Below are positions 55,298 to 63,137 of a stretch of DNA of 64,000 nt, piece after piece. The notes under the pieces were generated by a model. That model made no database searches and was not told where the DNA came from. It saw nothing but the letters and a program-made list of their open reading frames with translations. The position numbers and the translations under genes are program-made. Location: assembly GCF_030397665.1 (NCBI RefSeq), contig NZ_JAPUBT010000002.1, forward strand, positions 281,383 through 345,382. Direction: 5' to 3'. This stretch comes from Janthinobacterium sp. SUN073 (GTDB lineage Bacteria > Pseudomonadota > Gammaproteobacteria > Burkholderiales > Burkholderiaceae_D). How positions within the stretch are numbered: position 1 is the stretch's first letter; each line of letters starts with the position of its first letter.

Positions 55298-55840
55298 TCA
55301 GGGCACGGCGGCACGCACGGAAAGCGTTCCCGTCGCGCCCGGCTGGGTCAAGGACATCCGCAGCACCCAGCTGTACTTGAGCCGCCCCTCGCGCAAAATG
55401 GCGTAAGACGAGGTCGCCATATCGCCCTGCCTGTCCTCGGCTTTCTGCATCACGGTGTAGCCGGTGCTCGCCGGAGGAAGCCACCGTTCAAACTCGCGCT
55501 TCAAGTCGGCTGGAGCTATCTGTTTCACCACAACGGCGCAGGTTTGCGGCTGCGTGGCAACTACCGTAAAGCGGCCGCCTGTTTCGCTCGTGGACCAGGA
55601 CTTGCCAGGCACACTATCCGGCAGTTCCCGCGCCTCTTTTGACGTCACCTCGACCAGCTTCACACGCCTGACTGCCGTTTCGATCTGCTGCACATCCCCT
55701 TGGGAAGGCACGCAAACGCCGAGGAATAACTGCATCGCCAATGTTTCAACGGTTTCAGGCTCTGCCGCGCGGACGCCGCAACTGGCAGCCAAGGCGAGCG
55801 CCAGGATCGCGCATTGGAATTGCCGACGGTACACCATCAT
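55298..55840 (-). CDS. Hypothetical exported protein
   Basis: A 180-residue protein. From the ATG at 55840 it has a signal peptide (FQCAILALALAASCGVRAAE) and a mature part with cysteines in FLGVCVPSQGD and PQTCAVVVKQ. LPDSVPGKSWSTSETGGRFTVVATQ and GRLKYSWVLRMSLTQ suggest a small beta-rich periplasmic fold. The frame continues upstream to 55978 but those residues are not signal-like. It lies 24 bases upstream of the acidic protein gene on the same strand. Confidence 0.6.
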   Translation of the reverse strand: MMVYRRQFQCAILALALAASCGVRAAEPETVETLAMQLFLGVCVPSQGDVQQIETAVRRVKLVEVTSKEARELPDSVPGKSWSTSETGGRFTVVATQPQTCAVVVKQIAPADLKREFERWLPPASTGYTVMQKAEDRQGDMATSSYAILREGRLKYSWVLRMSLTQPGATGTLSVRAAVP

Positions 55841-56058
55841 TGGCGCGCCTACGACCGTGCGAAACGCCATGTTGGCATCGTCGAAATCGGCCCCATGCCT
55901 GCCATTCCAGGCAAAGGCAATTTTCGCTTCGGATGAGGGGGTATAGGATGCAACGAAATCCACTGCCAGTGCTGTCATATTCTCAATTCATGCCGATTCA
56001 GGCTATTGCCCATTTCCGTGGACTGCTTGCCAGCCAGCGGACATGCGCGGGCAATCCA

Positions 56059-56559
56059 TCAATCGCCCTGCTGTTGCCAAAACGCCTTGCCGCCCTTGAT
56101 ATAGATCAAGGCACTGGCAGAACCCTCTTTCGCCACCACGATTCCATCCGTTTTCAGCTTGAGGGATTTTTCATGATAGCTGTGCTGCAACGATCCCTTG
56201 TCTTCCACCTGCCACACTTCCAGCCAGGCGAAATCGTCGCCGCCGTTGGACAAGGCATGTCCGGCACCGACGATGAGGGGCGCCGTCTTTTGCCTGAACA
56301 GGAAGGCGATGCCCTCCTTCTTGCTATCCTTGTTCTTGACGAACACGGCCAGATCACCCTTGCCATCGCCATCGAAATCGCCGTGCAGGACAAACGGGTT
56401 CATGCGCGCACTCACTTCGATCGCTTCGCGTTTGGCCAGACTATCGAGCTGTTGCGTTGCCCAGGCCGGCAATTGCGCCTGCGGCGGCAAGGCCTGTGCT
56501 CCAGCCATGCCGGCGGCAAACACCAAGGCGACGGTCACTGCAATGCTTTTGCAATTCAT
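56059..56559 (-). CDS. Exported FG-GAP/VCBS-like calcium-motif protein
   Basis: A 166-residue protein with a signal peptide (SIAVTVALVFAAGMAGAQA) and one FG-GAP-like calcium loop (HGDFDGDGKGDLAVFVKNKD), followed by AWLEVWQVEDKGSLQHSYHEKSLKLKTDGIVV. Probably a small periplasmic protein; role unknown. The ATG at 56559 has GGAG upstream. A perfect 20-base palindrome lies 37 bases upstream of the start. Confidence 0.65.
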   Translation of the reverse strand: MNCKSIAVTVALVFAAGMAGAQALPPQAQLPAWATQQLDSLAKREAIEVSARMNPFVLHGDFDGDGKGDLAVFVKNKDSKKEGIAFLFRQKTAPLIVGAGHALSNGGDDFAWLEVWQVEDKGSLQHSYHEKSLKLKTDGIVVAKEGSASALIYIKGGKAFWQQQGD

Positions 56560-56595
56560 AGAGCGGCTCCATAGAGACAAAGAATCGTTGGCGGC

Positions 56596-56615
56596 ACCCC
56601 ACTGATCAGTGGGGT
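56596..56615. promoter_or_regulatory. Perfect 20-base palindrome between divergent genes
   Basis: ACCCCACTGATCAGTGGGGT reads the same on both strands. It lies between the divergent calcium-motif protein gene (start 56559) and the EamA exporter gene (start 56759), so it is a candidate operator for either or both. A cruciform or terminator role is also possible. Confidence 0.55.
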
Positions 56616-56758
56616 ACTGGCAGAATAACATTATCAGAAAATACTTGCACTATTACAACAGTGTCCGCTCCGCTTTGCAGCCAGTACGGGCGGATAAATG
56701 CCGTCTGTTGCAGATCTGCCAGCGACTGGCGGCCTGTTGCGTATTAAAATGGCGCCCC

Positions 56759-57637
56759 ATGACCTCCCCCGCCTCGACCTCTTCCCTCCCCGACAGCATT
56801 TTGCTCCCGTCCCTGGCCGTATTGGGAGGGCAGATTTCCGTCAATCTGGGGGCGGCGATTGCGAAGAACCTGTTTCCTGTCATCGGCGTCGAGGGGATTA
56901 CGGCGTACCGGGTGGGGTTTTCGGCCTTGATTTTACTGACCATTTTCCGGCCGTGGCGTTTCCGGCTGACGCGCAAGGATGTACTGAACTTGCTGGTCTA
57001 CGGTTCCGTGCTGGGGTTGATGAACTTGCTGATTTACCGGGCGTTTGCGTTGATACCGATCGGCATTGCCGTCGCCATCGAGGTGACGGGGCCGCTGGCC
57101 GTGGCCATGCTGTCATCGCGCCGGCCGCGCGATTTGCTGGCCGTGGCGTGCGCCGTGTTCGGCCTGTATTTGCTGTTGCCGCTGCAAGGCAGTCCAGGTA
57201 GCCTGGACCCGGTCGGAGTGGCATACGCGCTGGGGGCGGCCCTATGCTGGGCGCTGTACATCATCTTCGGCAAGCGCGCCTCGACCTTGCAGGGTGGGCA
57301 AGCCGTGGCCTGGGGCATGACGGTGGCAGCCATGGTGACGGTGCCCATCGGCGTCGCGTATTCGGGCACGGCCCTGCTGGCGCCGTCGATTGCGCTGATG
57401 GGCCTGGCAATCGCCATGCTGTCCAGCGCCCTGCCGTACTCGCTGGAAATCTTTGCCTTGCGCCGTTTGCCGCAAGGCGTGTTCGGCATGTTCAGCAGCG
57501 CGGCGCCCGCCGTCAGCGCGCTGGCCGCCATGGCCGTGCTGGGAGAACTGCTGAGCCTGATCCAGTGGCTGGCCATCGCCTGCATCGTGTTCGCGTCCGC
57601 CATGGCGGCGCTGGGCGCCCAGGGCGGCAAGCGCTAG
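56759..57637 (+). CDS. EamA family exporter (RhtA-like)
   Basis: A 292-residue inner-membrane protein with about ten hydrophobic segments in two EamA repeats. GAAIAKNLFPVIGVEGITAYRVGFSALILL, RAFALIPIGIAVAIEVTGPLAVA and ALEIFALRRLPQGVFGMFSSAAPAVSALA-type stretches match RhtA threonine/homoserine exporters. Start at 56759 lacks a strong ribosome site; the frame is open upstream to 56609 but that part is not membrane-like. Confidence 0.85.
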   Translation: MTSPASTSSLPDSILLPSLAVLGGQISVNLGAAIAKNLFPVIGVEGITAYRVGFSALILLTIFRPWRFRLTRKDVLNLLVYGSVLGLMNLLIYRAFALIPIGIAVAIEVTGPLAVAMLSSRRPRDLLAVACAVFGLYLLLPLQGSPGSLDPVGVAYALGAALCWALYIIFGKRASTLQGGQAVAWGMTVAAMVTVPIGVAYSGTALLAPSIALMGLAIAMLSSALPYSLEIFALRRLPQGVFGMFSSAAPAVSALAAMAVLGELLSLIQWLAIACIVFASAMAALGAQGGKR

Positions 57638-57772
57638 CGGCATTCACCCCTCCTGCACCGCTGCCTGCGCCACTTCCTCGCATCCATGTCCGTGCAGGTC
57701 CGTGCAGGCGGGCAGGTTTTGACGTGCGCCTGTAAAATGCGTCATCGCTTGCCACACATTGCCACGCATTGC

Positions 57773-58192
57773 ATGCCCGCCTCACCGATGACATCCACCT
57801 TTCGCTCTCTCTTCTCTCTTGCCTCCGCAGGTCTGCTGCTGACGCACGCCGCCATTACGCACGCAGCCGCAGCTCCCGCTCCTCTCATGGGCAATGCCGA
57901 AGCGGGCAAGACCGCGTTTCGCAAGTGCGCCTCCTGCCACCAGGTGGGGCCATCGGCGCGCGGCGGCTTCGGCCCCAAGCTGACGGGCGTGATTGGCCGC
58001 AAAGCCGGTGCCACCACCGATTACAAGTATTCGGCAGCCATGAAAAACGCGAACATCGTCTGGACCGAGCAAAACCTGGCCGGCTTCCTCAAGGCACCCA
58101 GCGATTTCATTCCCGGCAATAACATGCGCTTCTGGGGCATCGGCAATGCGCAGCAAGTGGCAGATCTGCTGGCCTACCTGCGCACGCAGTAA
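57773..58192 (+). CDS. Exported class I c-type cytochrome
   Basis: A 139-residue protein with a signal peptide (LFSLASAGLLLTHAAITHAAA) and one heme site CASCH (in GKTAFRKCASCHQVGPSARGGFGPKLTGVIGRKAG), with the axial Met in IPGNNMRFWGI. This is the cytochrome c2/c550 layout. It carries electrons in the periplasm. ATGs at 57773 and 57788 are both possible starts. Confidence 0.9.
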   Translation: MPASPMTSTFRSLFSLASAGLLLTHAAITHAAAAPAPLMGNAEAGKTAFRKCASCHQVGPSARGGFGPKLTGVIGRKAGATTDYKYSAAMKNANIVWTEQNLAGFLKAPSDFIPGNNMRFWGIGNAQQVADLLAYLRTQ

Positions 58193-58275
58193 GTAAGCAG
58201 GTCACGCACGGGCCTGCGCGCACGCACGCACGTACGCGGACAAGCAGACACGGCCCGTCAAGCCACGACAGCAGC

Positions 58276-58405
58276 TCAAGCCTCCAGCGCTTGCAGCAAG
58301 CCCTTACGCTTCTTGTGCGCCGCCCGGGTAACGCCCTTCCTGCTTGAAGTCCCGTTACAGCTGCTTGAATTCGCGTTTGCGTCGGGGATGGGCACCGACA
58401 GGCAT
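58276..58405 (-). pseudogene. Decayed small basic protein gene
   Basis: Behind a good ribosome site (AGGAG) an ATG at 58405 opens MPVGAHPRRKREFKQL, is cut by a TAA (58357-58355), and continues in the same frame as RDFKQEGRYPGG. A frame change then gives AAHKKRKGLLQALEA and a TGA at 58278-58276. The pieces resemble a short conserved lysine/arginine-rich protein (often annotated as plasmid stabilisation protein) with a nonsense mutation and an internal loss. The family name is from memory. Confidence 0.45.
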
Positions 58406-58413
58406 AGCTTCTC

Positions 58414-58677
58414 CTAGGACTTGGCTGGCAGCTTGCGCACGCACAGGTAAATGGAATACACCGCCGCCAACCCCACCAGCACATATACGCCGCGCGACGC
58501 CGTCGTCATGGCGCCGAGGATGCGGGCCACGATGTCGATGTCGAACAAGCCCACCAGCGCCCAGTTCAAGCCGCCCACGATCAGCAGGATCATGGAGATC
58601 CAGTCGACCACGTTCAGGCGCTTTGCCGTCATTTCCTCGTTTGCCGCACCGTCCGATCCTGCCTGAATATTCGCCAT
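58414..58677 (-). CDS. DUF378 family membrane protein
   Basis: An 87-residue protein with two membrane segments: VVDWISMILLIVGGLNWALVGLF and SRGVYVLVGLAAVYSIYLCV, the DUF378 signature. Function unknown. The ATG at 58677 has a consensus AGGAGG ribosome site. The decayed small gene lies just downstream on the same strand. Confidence 0.88.
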   Translation of the reverse strand: MANIQAGSDGAANEEMTAKRLNVVDWISMILLIVGGLNWALVGLFDIDIVARILGAMTTASRGVYVLVGLAAVYSIYLCVRKLPAKS

Positions 58678-59006
58678 CTCAGCCTCCTGTAAGAAGATAC
58701 GACCCGCCGCCGGGTCTGTGCAAAGATCAGTGTAGGCGCGACACCGGCATATGCCAGTCGGATGATGCCGGGGTTCGAGGTAGGACGAGTCTGTAATAAG
58801 GAGGGTGATTTTATCCGGCAACAATTTCGACAATCGTTGCCCGTTGTTGCTAAACAAGCAGTGACAAATTCCAATATGGAAATATTTATAGATTACTTAG
58901 TATTGCACTGCTACACTCATTTCACCCCAGCAACGTCAGGGGCAACAGCGCCGCGCCGTGCCGCCCGCATGGGCTGCGGCCACCATGGGACAACAGCTGA
59001 GGGGAC
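58678..59006. other. Intergenic region between DUF378 and chemoreceptor genes
   Basis: About 330 bases between divergent genes, so both promoters are here. An AT-rich patch (58863-58905) contains TTCCAATATGGAA (58869-58881, an inverted repeat with 5-base arms). No gene or RNA fold is supported. The chemoreceptor ATG has GAGGGG upstream. Confidence 0.5.
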
Positions 59007-60416
59007 ATGAATATTTCAAACATACGCATCGGTGTACGCCTGACAACGGGTTTCTTGCTGGCATCGCTGTTGCTGGCCGTGGTCGTCGGCATCAGCACGT
59101 GGCAGCTGGCCACGGTGAGCGGGGAAATCGACAGCAGCGTACACCAGCGCTATGCGCGCATCGAGCAATTGCAGGCCACGCGCAACCGCACGCAGGAACA
59201 GCCCGCCCTGCGCGACATCGACCAGCAGATCGCCACGCAATCGGCGCAGATGCGCGCGTCGGCCGAGGCCGCCATGGCACGCGCGCACGATACCAGCGTG
59301 CTGATCATCGCGCTGGGCCTGATCGGCGGTGTGCTGAGCCTGGTCACGGCCTGGTTCATCAGCAGCGGCATCGTGCGGCCCCTGCGGCACGCCGTCAAGG
59401 TGGCGCGCAAGGTGGCCAGCGGCGACCTGAGCGGCAATATCCGCGTCGAATCCGGCGATGAGGTGGGCCAGTTGCTGCAGGCGCTGAAAGACATGAATGC
59501 CAGCTTGATCACTATCGTGGGCGATGTGCGCGGCGGCACGCTGGACATCGCGGGCGCGTCAGGCGAGATTGCCGCAGGCAACCTGGACCTGTCGCAGCGC
59601 ACGCAGGCGCAAGCCAGTTCGCTGGAGCAGACGGCCGCCTCGATGGAAGAGCTGACGGGCACCGTCAAGCAAAATGCGGACAATGCGCGGCAAGCCAACC
59701 AACTGGCGCAATCGGCCGCCGACGTGGCCGGCAAAGGGGGCAAGGTGGTGGCGGAAGTGGTCGATACCATGAGCTCGATCAATGCGTCGTCGAAAAAGAT
59801 CGTCGATATCATCGGCGTCATTGACGCCATCGCCTTCCAGACGAATATCCTGGCCCTGAATGCGGCCGTGGAAGCGGCGCGGGCCGGCGAACAGGGACGC
59901 GGCTTTGCCGTCGTGGCCGCCGAAGTGCGCACCCTGGCCCAGCGATCGGCCGGCGCGGCACGGGAAATCAAGCAGCTGATCGGCGACTCCGTCGAACGGG
60001 TCGACGCGGGCGCGCGCCTGGTCGATACGGCGGGCGCCACCATGCGCGAAATCGTGGCCAGCGTGCACCGCGTGACGGACATCATGGGCGAGATCAGCAT
60101 GGCCAGCGGCGAACAATTGTCCGGCATCGAGCAAGTCAATGCCGCCATCGTGCAGATGGAGCATGTGACGCAACAAAATGCCGCGCTGGTGGAACAGGCG
60201 TCAATGGCGGCGGCCAGCATGCAGCAGCGCGCCCAGCAGCTATCGGGCACGGTGGGCATCTTCACCTTGGGCAATGAGGTGGCGCCCCCGCACGCGGCGC
60301 CGGCCATCAGCCTTGTCGCGGCACAATACGCAACGCATGACAAGGCGGCACCGGCCCTGACACATTCACGCGCGCCATCACGCGTCCCTGCCGTTAGAGC
60401 GCGCCTGAAAGCCTGA
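59007..60416 (+). CDS. Methyl-accepting chemotaxis protein with minimal periplasmic domain
   Basis: A 469-residue chemoreceptor: membrane segments at about 13-32 and 97-118, only about 62 residues between them, HAMP at 118-170 (VARKVASGDLSGNIRVESGDEVGQLLQALKDMN), methylation helices with EQTAASMEELTGTV, and the signalling hairpin AFQTNILALNAAVEAARAGEQGRGFAVVAAEVRTLAQRSA. There is no C-terminal NWETF-type pentapeptide for CheR docking. The periplasmic loop is glutamine/arginine-rich and too short for a normal four-helix ligand domain. Confidence 0.93.
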   Translation: MNISNIRIGVRLTTGFLLASLLLAVVVGISTWQLATVSGEIDSSVHQRYARIEQLQATRNRTQEQPALRDIDQQIATQSAQMRASAEAAMARAHDTSVLIIALGLIGGVLSLVTAWFISSGIVRPLRHAVKVARKVASGDLSGNIRVESGDEVGQLLQALKDMNASLITIVGDVRGGTLDIAGASGEIAAGNLDLSQRTQAQASSLEQTAASMEELTGTVKQNADNARQANQLAQSAADVAGKGGKVVAEVVDTMSSINASSKKIVDIIGVIDAIAFQTNILALNAAVEAARAGEQGRGFAVVAAEVRTLAQRSAGAAREIKQLIGDSVERVDAGARLVDTAGATMREIVASVHRVTDIMGEISMASGEQLSGIEQVNAAIVQMEHVTQQNAALVEQASMAAASMQQRAQQLSGTVGIFTLGNEVAPPHAAPAISLVAAQYATHDKAAPALTHSRAPSRVPAVRARLKA

Positions 60417-60437
60417 GTTCCCCGCCTGAGTTCCCCG

Positions 60438-60962
60438 CTATAGCTGCTTGTACATGATGGTCGTGGCGTCCAGCCGGTCGCCGGCAGGCGCCAGCGCATA
60501 GGCGGGGATGCTGCCGGCCACCACGTAACCGAGCGACAAATACAGCGGTTCGGCATGGTCGCCGCTGCGCGTGTCCAGGGTCAGCAGGCTACGCGGCAAG
60601 AGGCGCGCCTGTTCTTCCAGCGCCAGCATCAACTGGCGCGCGAGGCCGAGGCGGCGGTAAGCGGGCGCGACCAGCAGCTTGCGCACTTCGGCCCGGTGCG
60701 CCTGGTTGGGATTGGTGTCCCAGTCCAGCTGCACGGCGCCGGCCACCTTCCCTTCCACCTCGGCCACCAGCAGCAGGCGCACGCCACGCGTCACGGCGGG
60801 CAGCACATTGTCCGTCCAGAACGCCTGGCTGGCCGCCACGTCGAAGGGCAGAATAAAACCGATGCTGGCGCCGTCGTGCACGCACGCCTGCAGCAGCGCG
60901 CCCAGTTCCGGTAAGCTTTCGAGAATATCGGTGGGCGAAAAATGGCGTAGCGATGCGGACAT
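60438..60962 (-). CDS. GNAT family N-acetyltransferase
   Basis: A 174-residue acetyltransferase with VRLLLVAEVEGKVAGAVQLDWDTNPNQAHRAEVRKLLVAPAYRRLGLARQLM (acetyl-CoA loop RRLGLA) and LLTLDTRSGDHAEPLYLSLGYVVAGSIP. Substrate unknown; similar proteins act on small amines or antibiotics. It starts 7 bases after the XRE-cupin gene, in one operon. ATG at 60962 has GAGG upstream. Confidence 0.88.
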   Translation of the reverse strand: MSASLRHFSPTDILESLPELGALLQACVHDGASIGFILPFDVAASQAFWTDNVLPAVTRGVRLLLVAEVEGKVAGAVQLDWDTNPNQAHRAEVRKLLVAPAYRRLGLARQLMLALEEQARLLPRSLLTLDTRSGDHAEPLYLSLGYVVAGSIPAYALAPAGDRLDATTIMYKQL

Positions 60963-60969
60963 GGCGACC

Positions 60970-61542
60970 TCAGACAAGAAAGAGAAAATAGCGGGCGCCG
61001 CTATCCGGCGGCGTCGCAAACGCGCTGGCGCCCTGCAACTGGTAGCGCAGGCAATCGCCAGGCAGCAAATCGTGCGAGCGGCCGTCGACGGTCACGTTCA
61101 GCTGGCCCTCCTGCAACAATAGATGGTGTTCCATGCCGGGACGGGGCGACGCCGCGTAGATGATCGTCACGCCCGCACCCAGTTCGCATTCGAGCGCTTC
61201 GCCGGCCAGGGCGCGCGACGGGGGCGAAACGGAACGGCGGATAAAACCGCTGTCCGGGTCCGTCCACACGCTTTGCTGTGCCCGCCGCAGCAGAGGCGGA
61301 AAATCGTCTTCCACCATGCGCAGCAGGCGCGACATGGCCAGGCCATACGCGGCGCACAGCTTGCCCAGCACGACCGTCGTCGGGCTGACCTCGCCATTTT
61401 CCAGGCGAGATAATGTCGCGCGGCTGACCTGGCTCAGGTTCGCCAACTGGTCCAGCGACCAGCCCCGCTCCATGCGCAACTGTTTCAGGCGCACGGCCAG
61501 CCGCTGTTCGGTGCTGTCTTCGTTTGATGTCGTGTTTTCCAT
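60970..61542 (-). CDS. XRE family regulator with cupin domain
   Basis: A 190-residue protein: helix-turn-helix XRE domain at about 12-66 (VRLKQLRMERGWSLDQLANLSQVSRATLSRLENGEVSPTTVVLGKLCAAYG) and a C-terminal cupin (MEHHLLLQEGQLNVTVDGRSHDLLPGDCLRYQ). Such regulators bind small molecules in the cupin and usually control the adjacent gene, here the GNAT gene. The start at 61542 overlaps a CCATATATGG palindrome. Confidence 0.88.
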   Translation of the reverse strand: MENTTSNEDSTEQRLAVRLKQLRMERGWSLDQLANLSQVSRATLSRLENGEVSPTTVVLGKLCAAYGLAMSRLLRMVEDDFPPLLRRAQQSVWTDPDSGFIRRSVSPPSRALAGEALECELGAGVTIIYAASPRPGMEHHLLLQEGQLNVTVDGRSHDLLPGDCLRYQLQGASAFATPPDSGARYFLFLV

Positions 61543-61566
61543 ATATGGGAATTTATCCCATAAAAG
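61539..61566 (-). promoter_or_regulatory. Palindromes over and upstream of the XRE-cupin start
   Basis: CCATATATGG (61539-61548) is a perfect palindrome that includes the ATG. Just upstream TGGGA/TCCCA half-sites repeat (61546-61560 region). These are candidate self-repression sites. No clear ribosome site is visible, so the leader may be very short. Confidence 0.4.
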
Positions 61567-61681
61567 GAAATATAGCAAGCGGCCGCGTACGGTTGCTCCA
61601 TGCACTGAACAGCACCGGGACGTTAGCGTGAGTTGAGGGGATTGTTATCACGCGCATGCTGCACGCTCCCATGCACGGCCA

Positions 61682-62056
61682 CTACTGTGTCTCAAGCAGC
61701 CTGAAAATCAAAGACGCCTCTCCCTGCCTCTCCTTATAGTCGGCAATCAAGGTAAGGTCCGTCTTTAGCCCTTCGGCCCAAAATTGACAGGCAACTCTTC
61801 TGGACTGCGGATCGGCTTGCGTCTCGTAGCTGTAGAGGGGAATCCTGCCCGTCCTGTCAGCTTGAAATGCGATGGCATAGGGAGGCATCGTTAAATTTTC
61901 AACATTTTCCCCGGATCTTTCCAGCTCTTCCTGAATTTCTTCGTAAATCGCCGGGGTGATTCCAAAATCCGCTAAGGCGACCATCTCCGCATTTTGGATA
62001 GCCATCAAAAGATCAGCCGTGAGCCGATAGATTTTATTTCCATCAGATAATTCCAT
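61682..62056 (-). CDS. Hypothetical small protein
   Basis: A 124-residue cytoplasmic protein (IYRLTADLLMAIQNAEMVALADFGITPAIYEEIQEELERSGENVENL, later FWAEGLKTDLTLIADYKERQGEASLIFRLLE). The start at 62056 has GGAAGTAAAC upstream. The GLKTDLTL segment loosely recalls DUF7668-type proteins, but I am not sure. It is downstream of the LysR gene on the same strand. Confidence 0.6.
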   Translation of the reverse strand: MELSDGNKIYRLTADLLMAIQNAEMVALADFGITPAIYEEIQEELERSGENVENLTMPPYAIAFQADRTGRIPLYSYETQADPQSRRVACQFWAEGLKTDLTLIADYKERQGEASLIFRLLETQ

Positions 62057-62129
62057 GTTTACTTCCTTCGTTTCGAAATAGTGGCAATTGATATGGCAGA
62101 AGGACAAATATCCGAGAAACCTGGCTTCA

Positions 62130-63035
62130 TTACCCCGCCATGCGTGTAGCGTGGCGGCACAGTTCCAAAAATCCCGTCAAGCGGGGCGACAGGATCTTCT
62201 TGGACTGGCGGATCAGATAAAAATTGCGCTCCAGGGGCGGCAGCATGGTGTCCAATTCCACCAGTTGCCCGCTGGCCAGCAGATCGGCCACCACCACGCG
62301 CGACAGGCAGGCGATGCCGAGACCGGCCGCGGCGCCATATTTGATCGCTTCCGAGTTGCTGAATTCGCCTGCGGCGCGCAGATAGTGCAGATACGGCACC
62401 AGTGCCTGCTCCACCGCTTCGCGCGTGCCCGAGCCCGCTTCGCGCAGCAGCCAGCCCGCCTGGTTCAGCTCCGCAAAGCTGAGCAGATGATGCAGCTGCG
62501 CCAGCGGATGCGTGGGCGCGGCCACGATCAGCATCTGGTCCGTCAGCCACGGTTCCACCAGCAAACCCGCTTCATGGCACGGCCCCTCGATCAGGCCGAT
62601 ATCGACGCGGAACTCCGCCACGGCGGCGGCGATGTCGGCCGTGTTGGCAATCGTCACCTGGGGAATGCTGCGCCCGTATTGCTGCGCCGCCTGCGCCAGG
62701 ATCTGCGGCAGCAGATAGATGCCTATCGTCGTACTGGCGCCGATTTGCAGGCTGACGGGCACGGACGGGTCGGCGCCCGCGAACTGGCGCTCGATGCTGG
62801 CGGCCCCGTCGCGCATCTGCCGCGCCTGCGGCAACAGCAGGCGGCCATTGTCATTGAGCAGCAATCGCTTGCCCACGCGGTCGAACAATTGCGCGCCCAG
62901 CAAGGCTTCCAGTTCATTCAGGGCCGCGCTGGTGGCCGACTGCGACAGCGCAATCTGTTCGCCGGCCGCACTGGTGCTGCCCGTGTCCGCCACGGCGAGG
63001 AAAATCTGCAGTTGCCGCAAGGTTAAGGCCATCAA
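62130..63035 (-). CDS. LysR family regulator (YeiE-like)
   Basis: A 301-residue LysR protein: N-terminal helix-turn-helix ([57 protein letters not shown]) and a substrate-binding C-terminal domain. It is divergent from a YeiH-family gene, the arrangement of yeiE-yeiH in enterobacteria, where YeiE controls sulfite-related genes. The intergenic DNA has TTTAA/TTAAA dyads (63045-63058) that could be its binding site. Confidence 0.88.
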   Translation of the reverse strand: MMALTLRQLQIFLAVADTGSTSAAGEQIALSQSATSAALNELEALLGAQLFDRVGKRLLLNDNGRLLLPQARQMRDGAASIERQFAGADPSVPVSLQIGASTTIGIYLLPQILAQAAQQYGRSIPQVTIANTADIAAAVAEFRVDIGLIEGPCHEAGLLVEPWLTDQMLIVAAPTHPLAQLHHLLSFAELNQAGWLLREAGSGTREAVEQALVPYLHYLRAAGEFSNSEAIKYGAAAGLGIACLSRVVVADLLASGQLVELDTMLPPLERNFYLIRQSKKILSPRLTGFLELCRHATRMAG

Positions 63036-63137
63036 ATCTACCTATTTAATTGGTTAAACATACAAAAACAATCCGTTTTACCATTTAATCGACCAACTGT
63101 ACAGTCATGCCATACGCATAAAAACATGGAGTACGGC

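Noticed and set aside
58200-58260. GCAC-rich short repeats after the cytochrome gene
   Set aside because: Only three to four units, no spacer regularity, so not a CRISPR or true tandem array; probably part of a weak terminator hairpin (ACGGGCC/GGCCCGT).
62130-63035. The LysR gene as the PhcA-type output regulator of the phc-like operon
   Set aside because: It is divergent from and adjacent to a YeiH-family gene, the normal yeiE-yeiH arrangement, and lies 14 kb away from the phc-like genes. The sequence gives no reason to link them.
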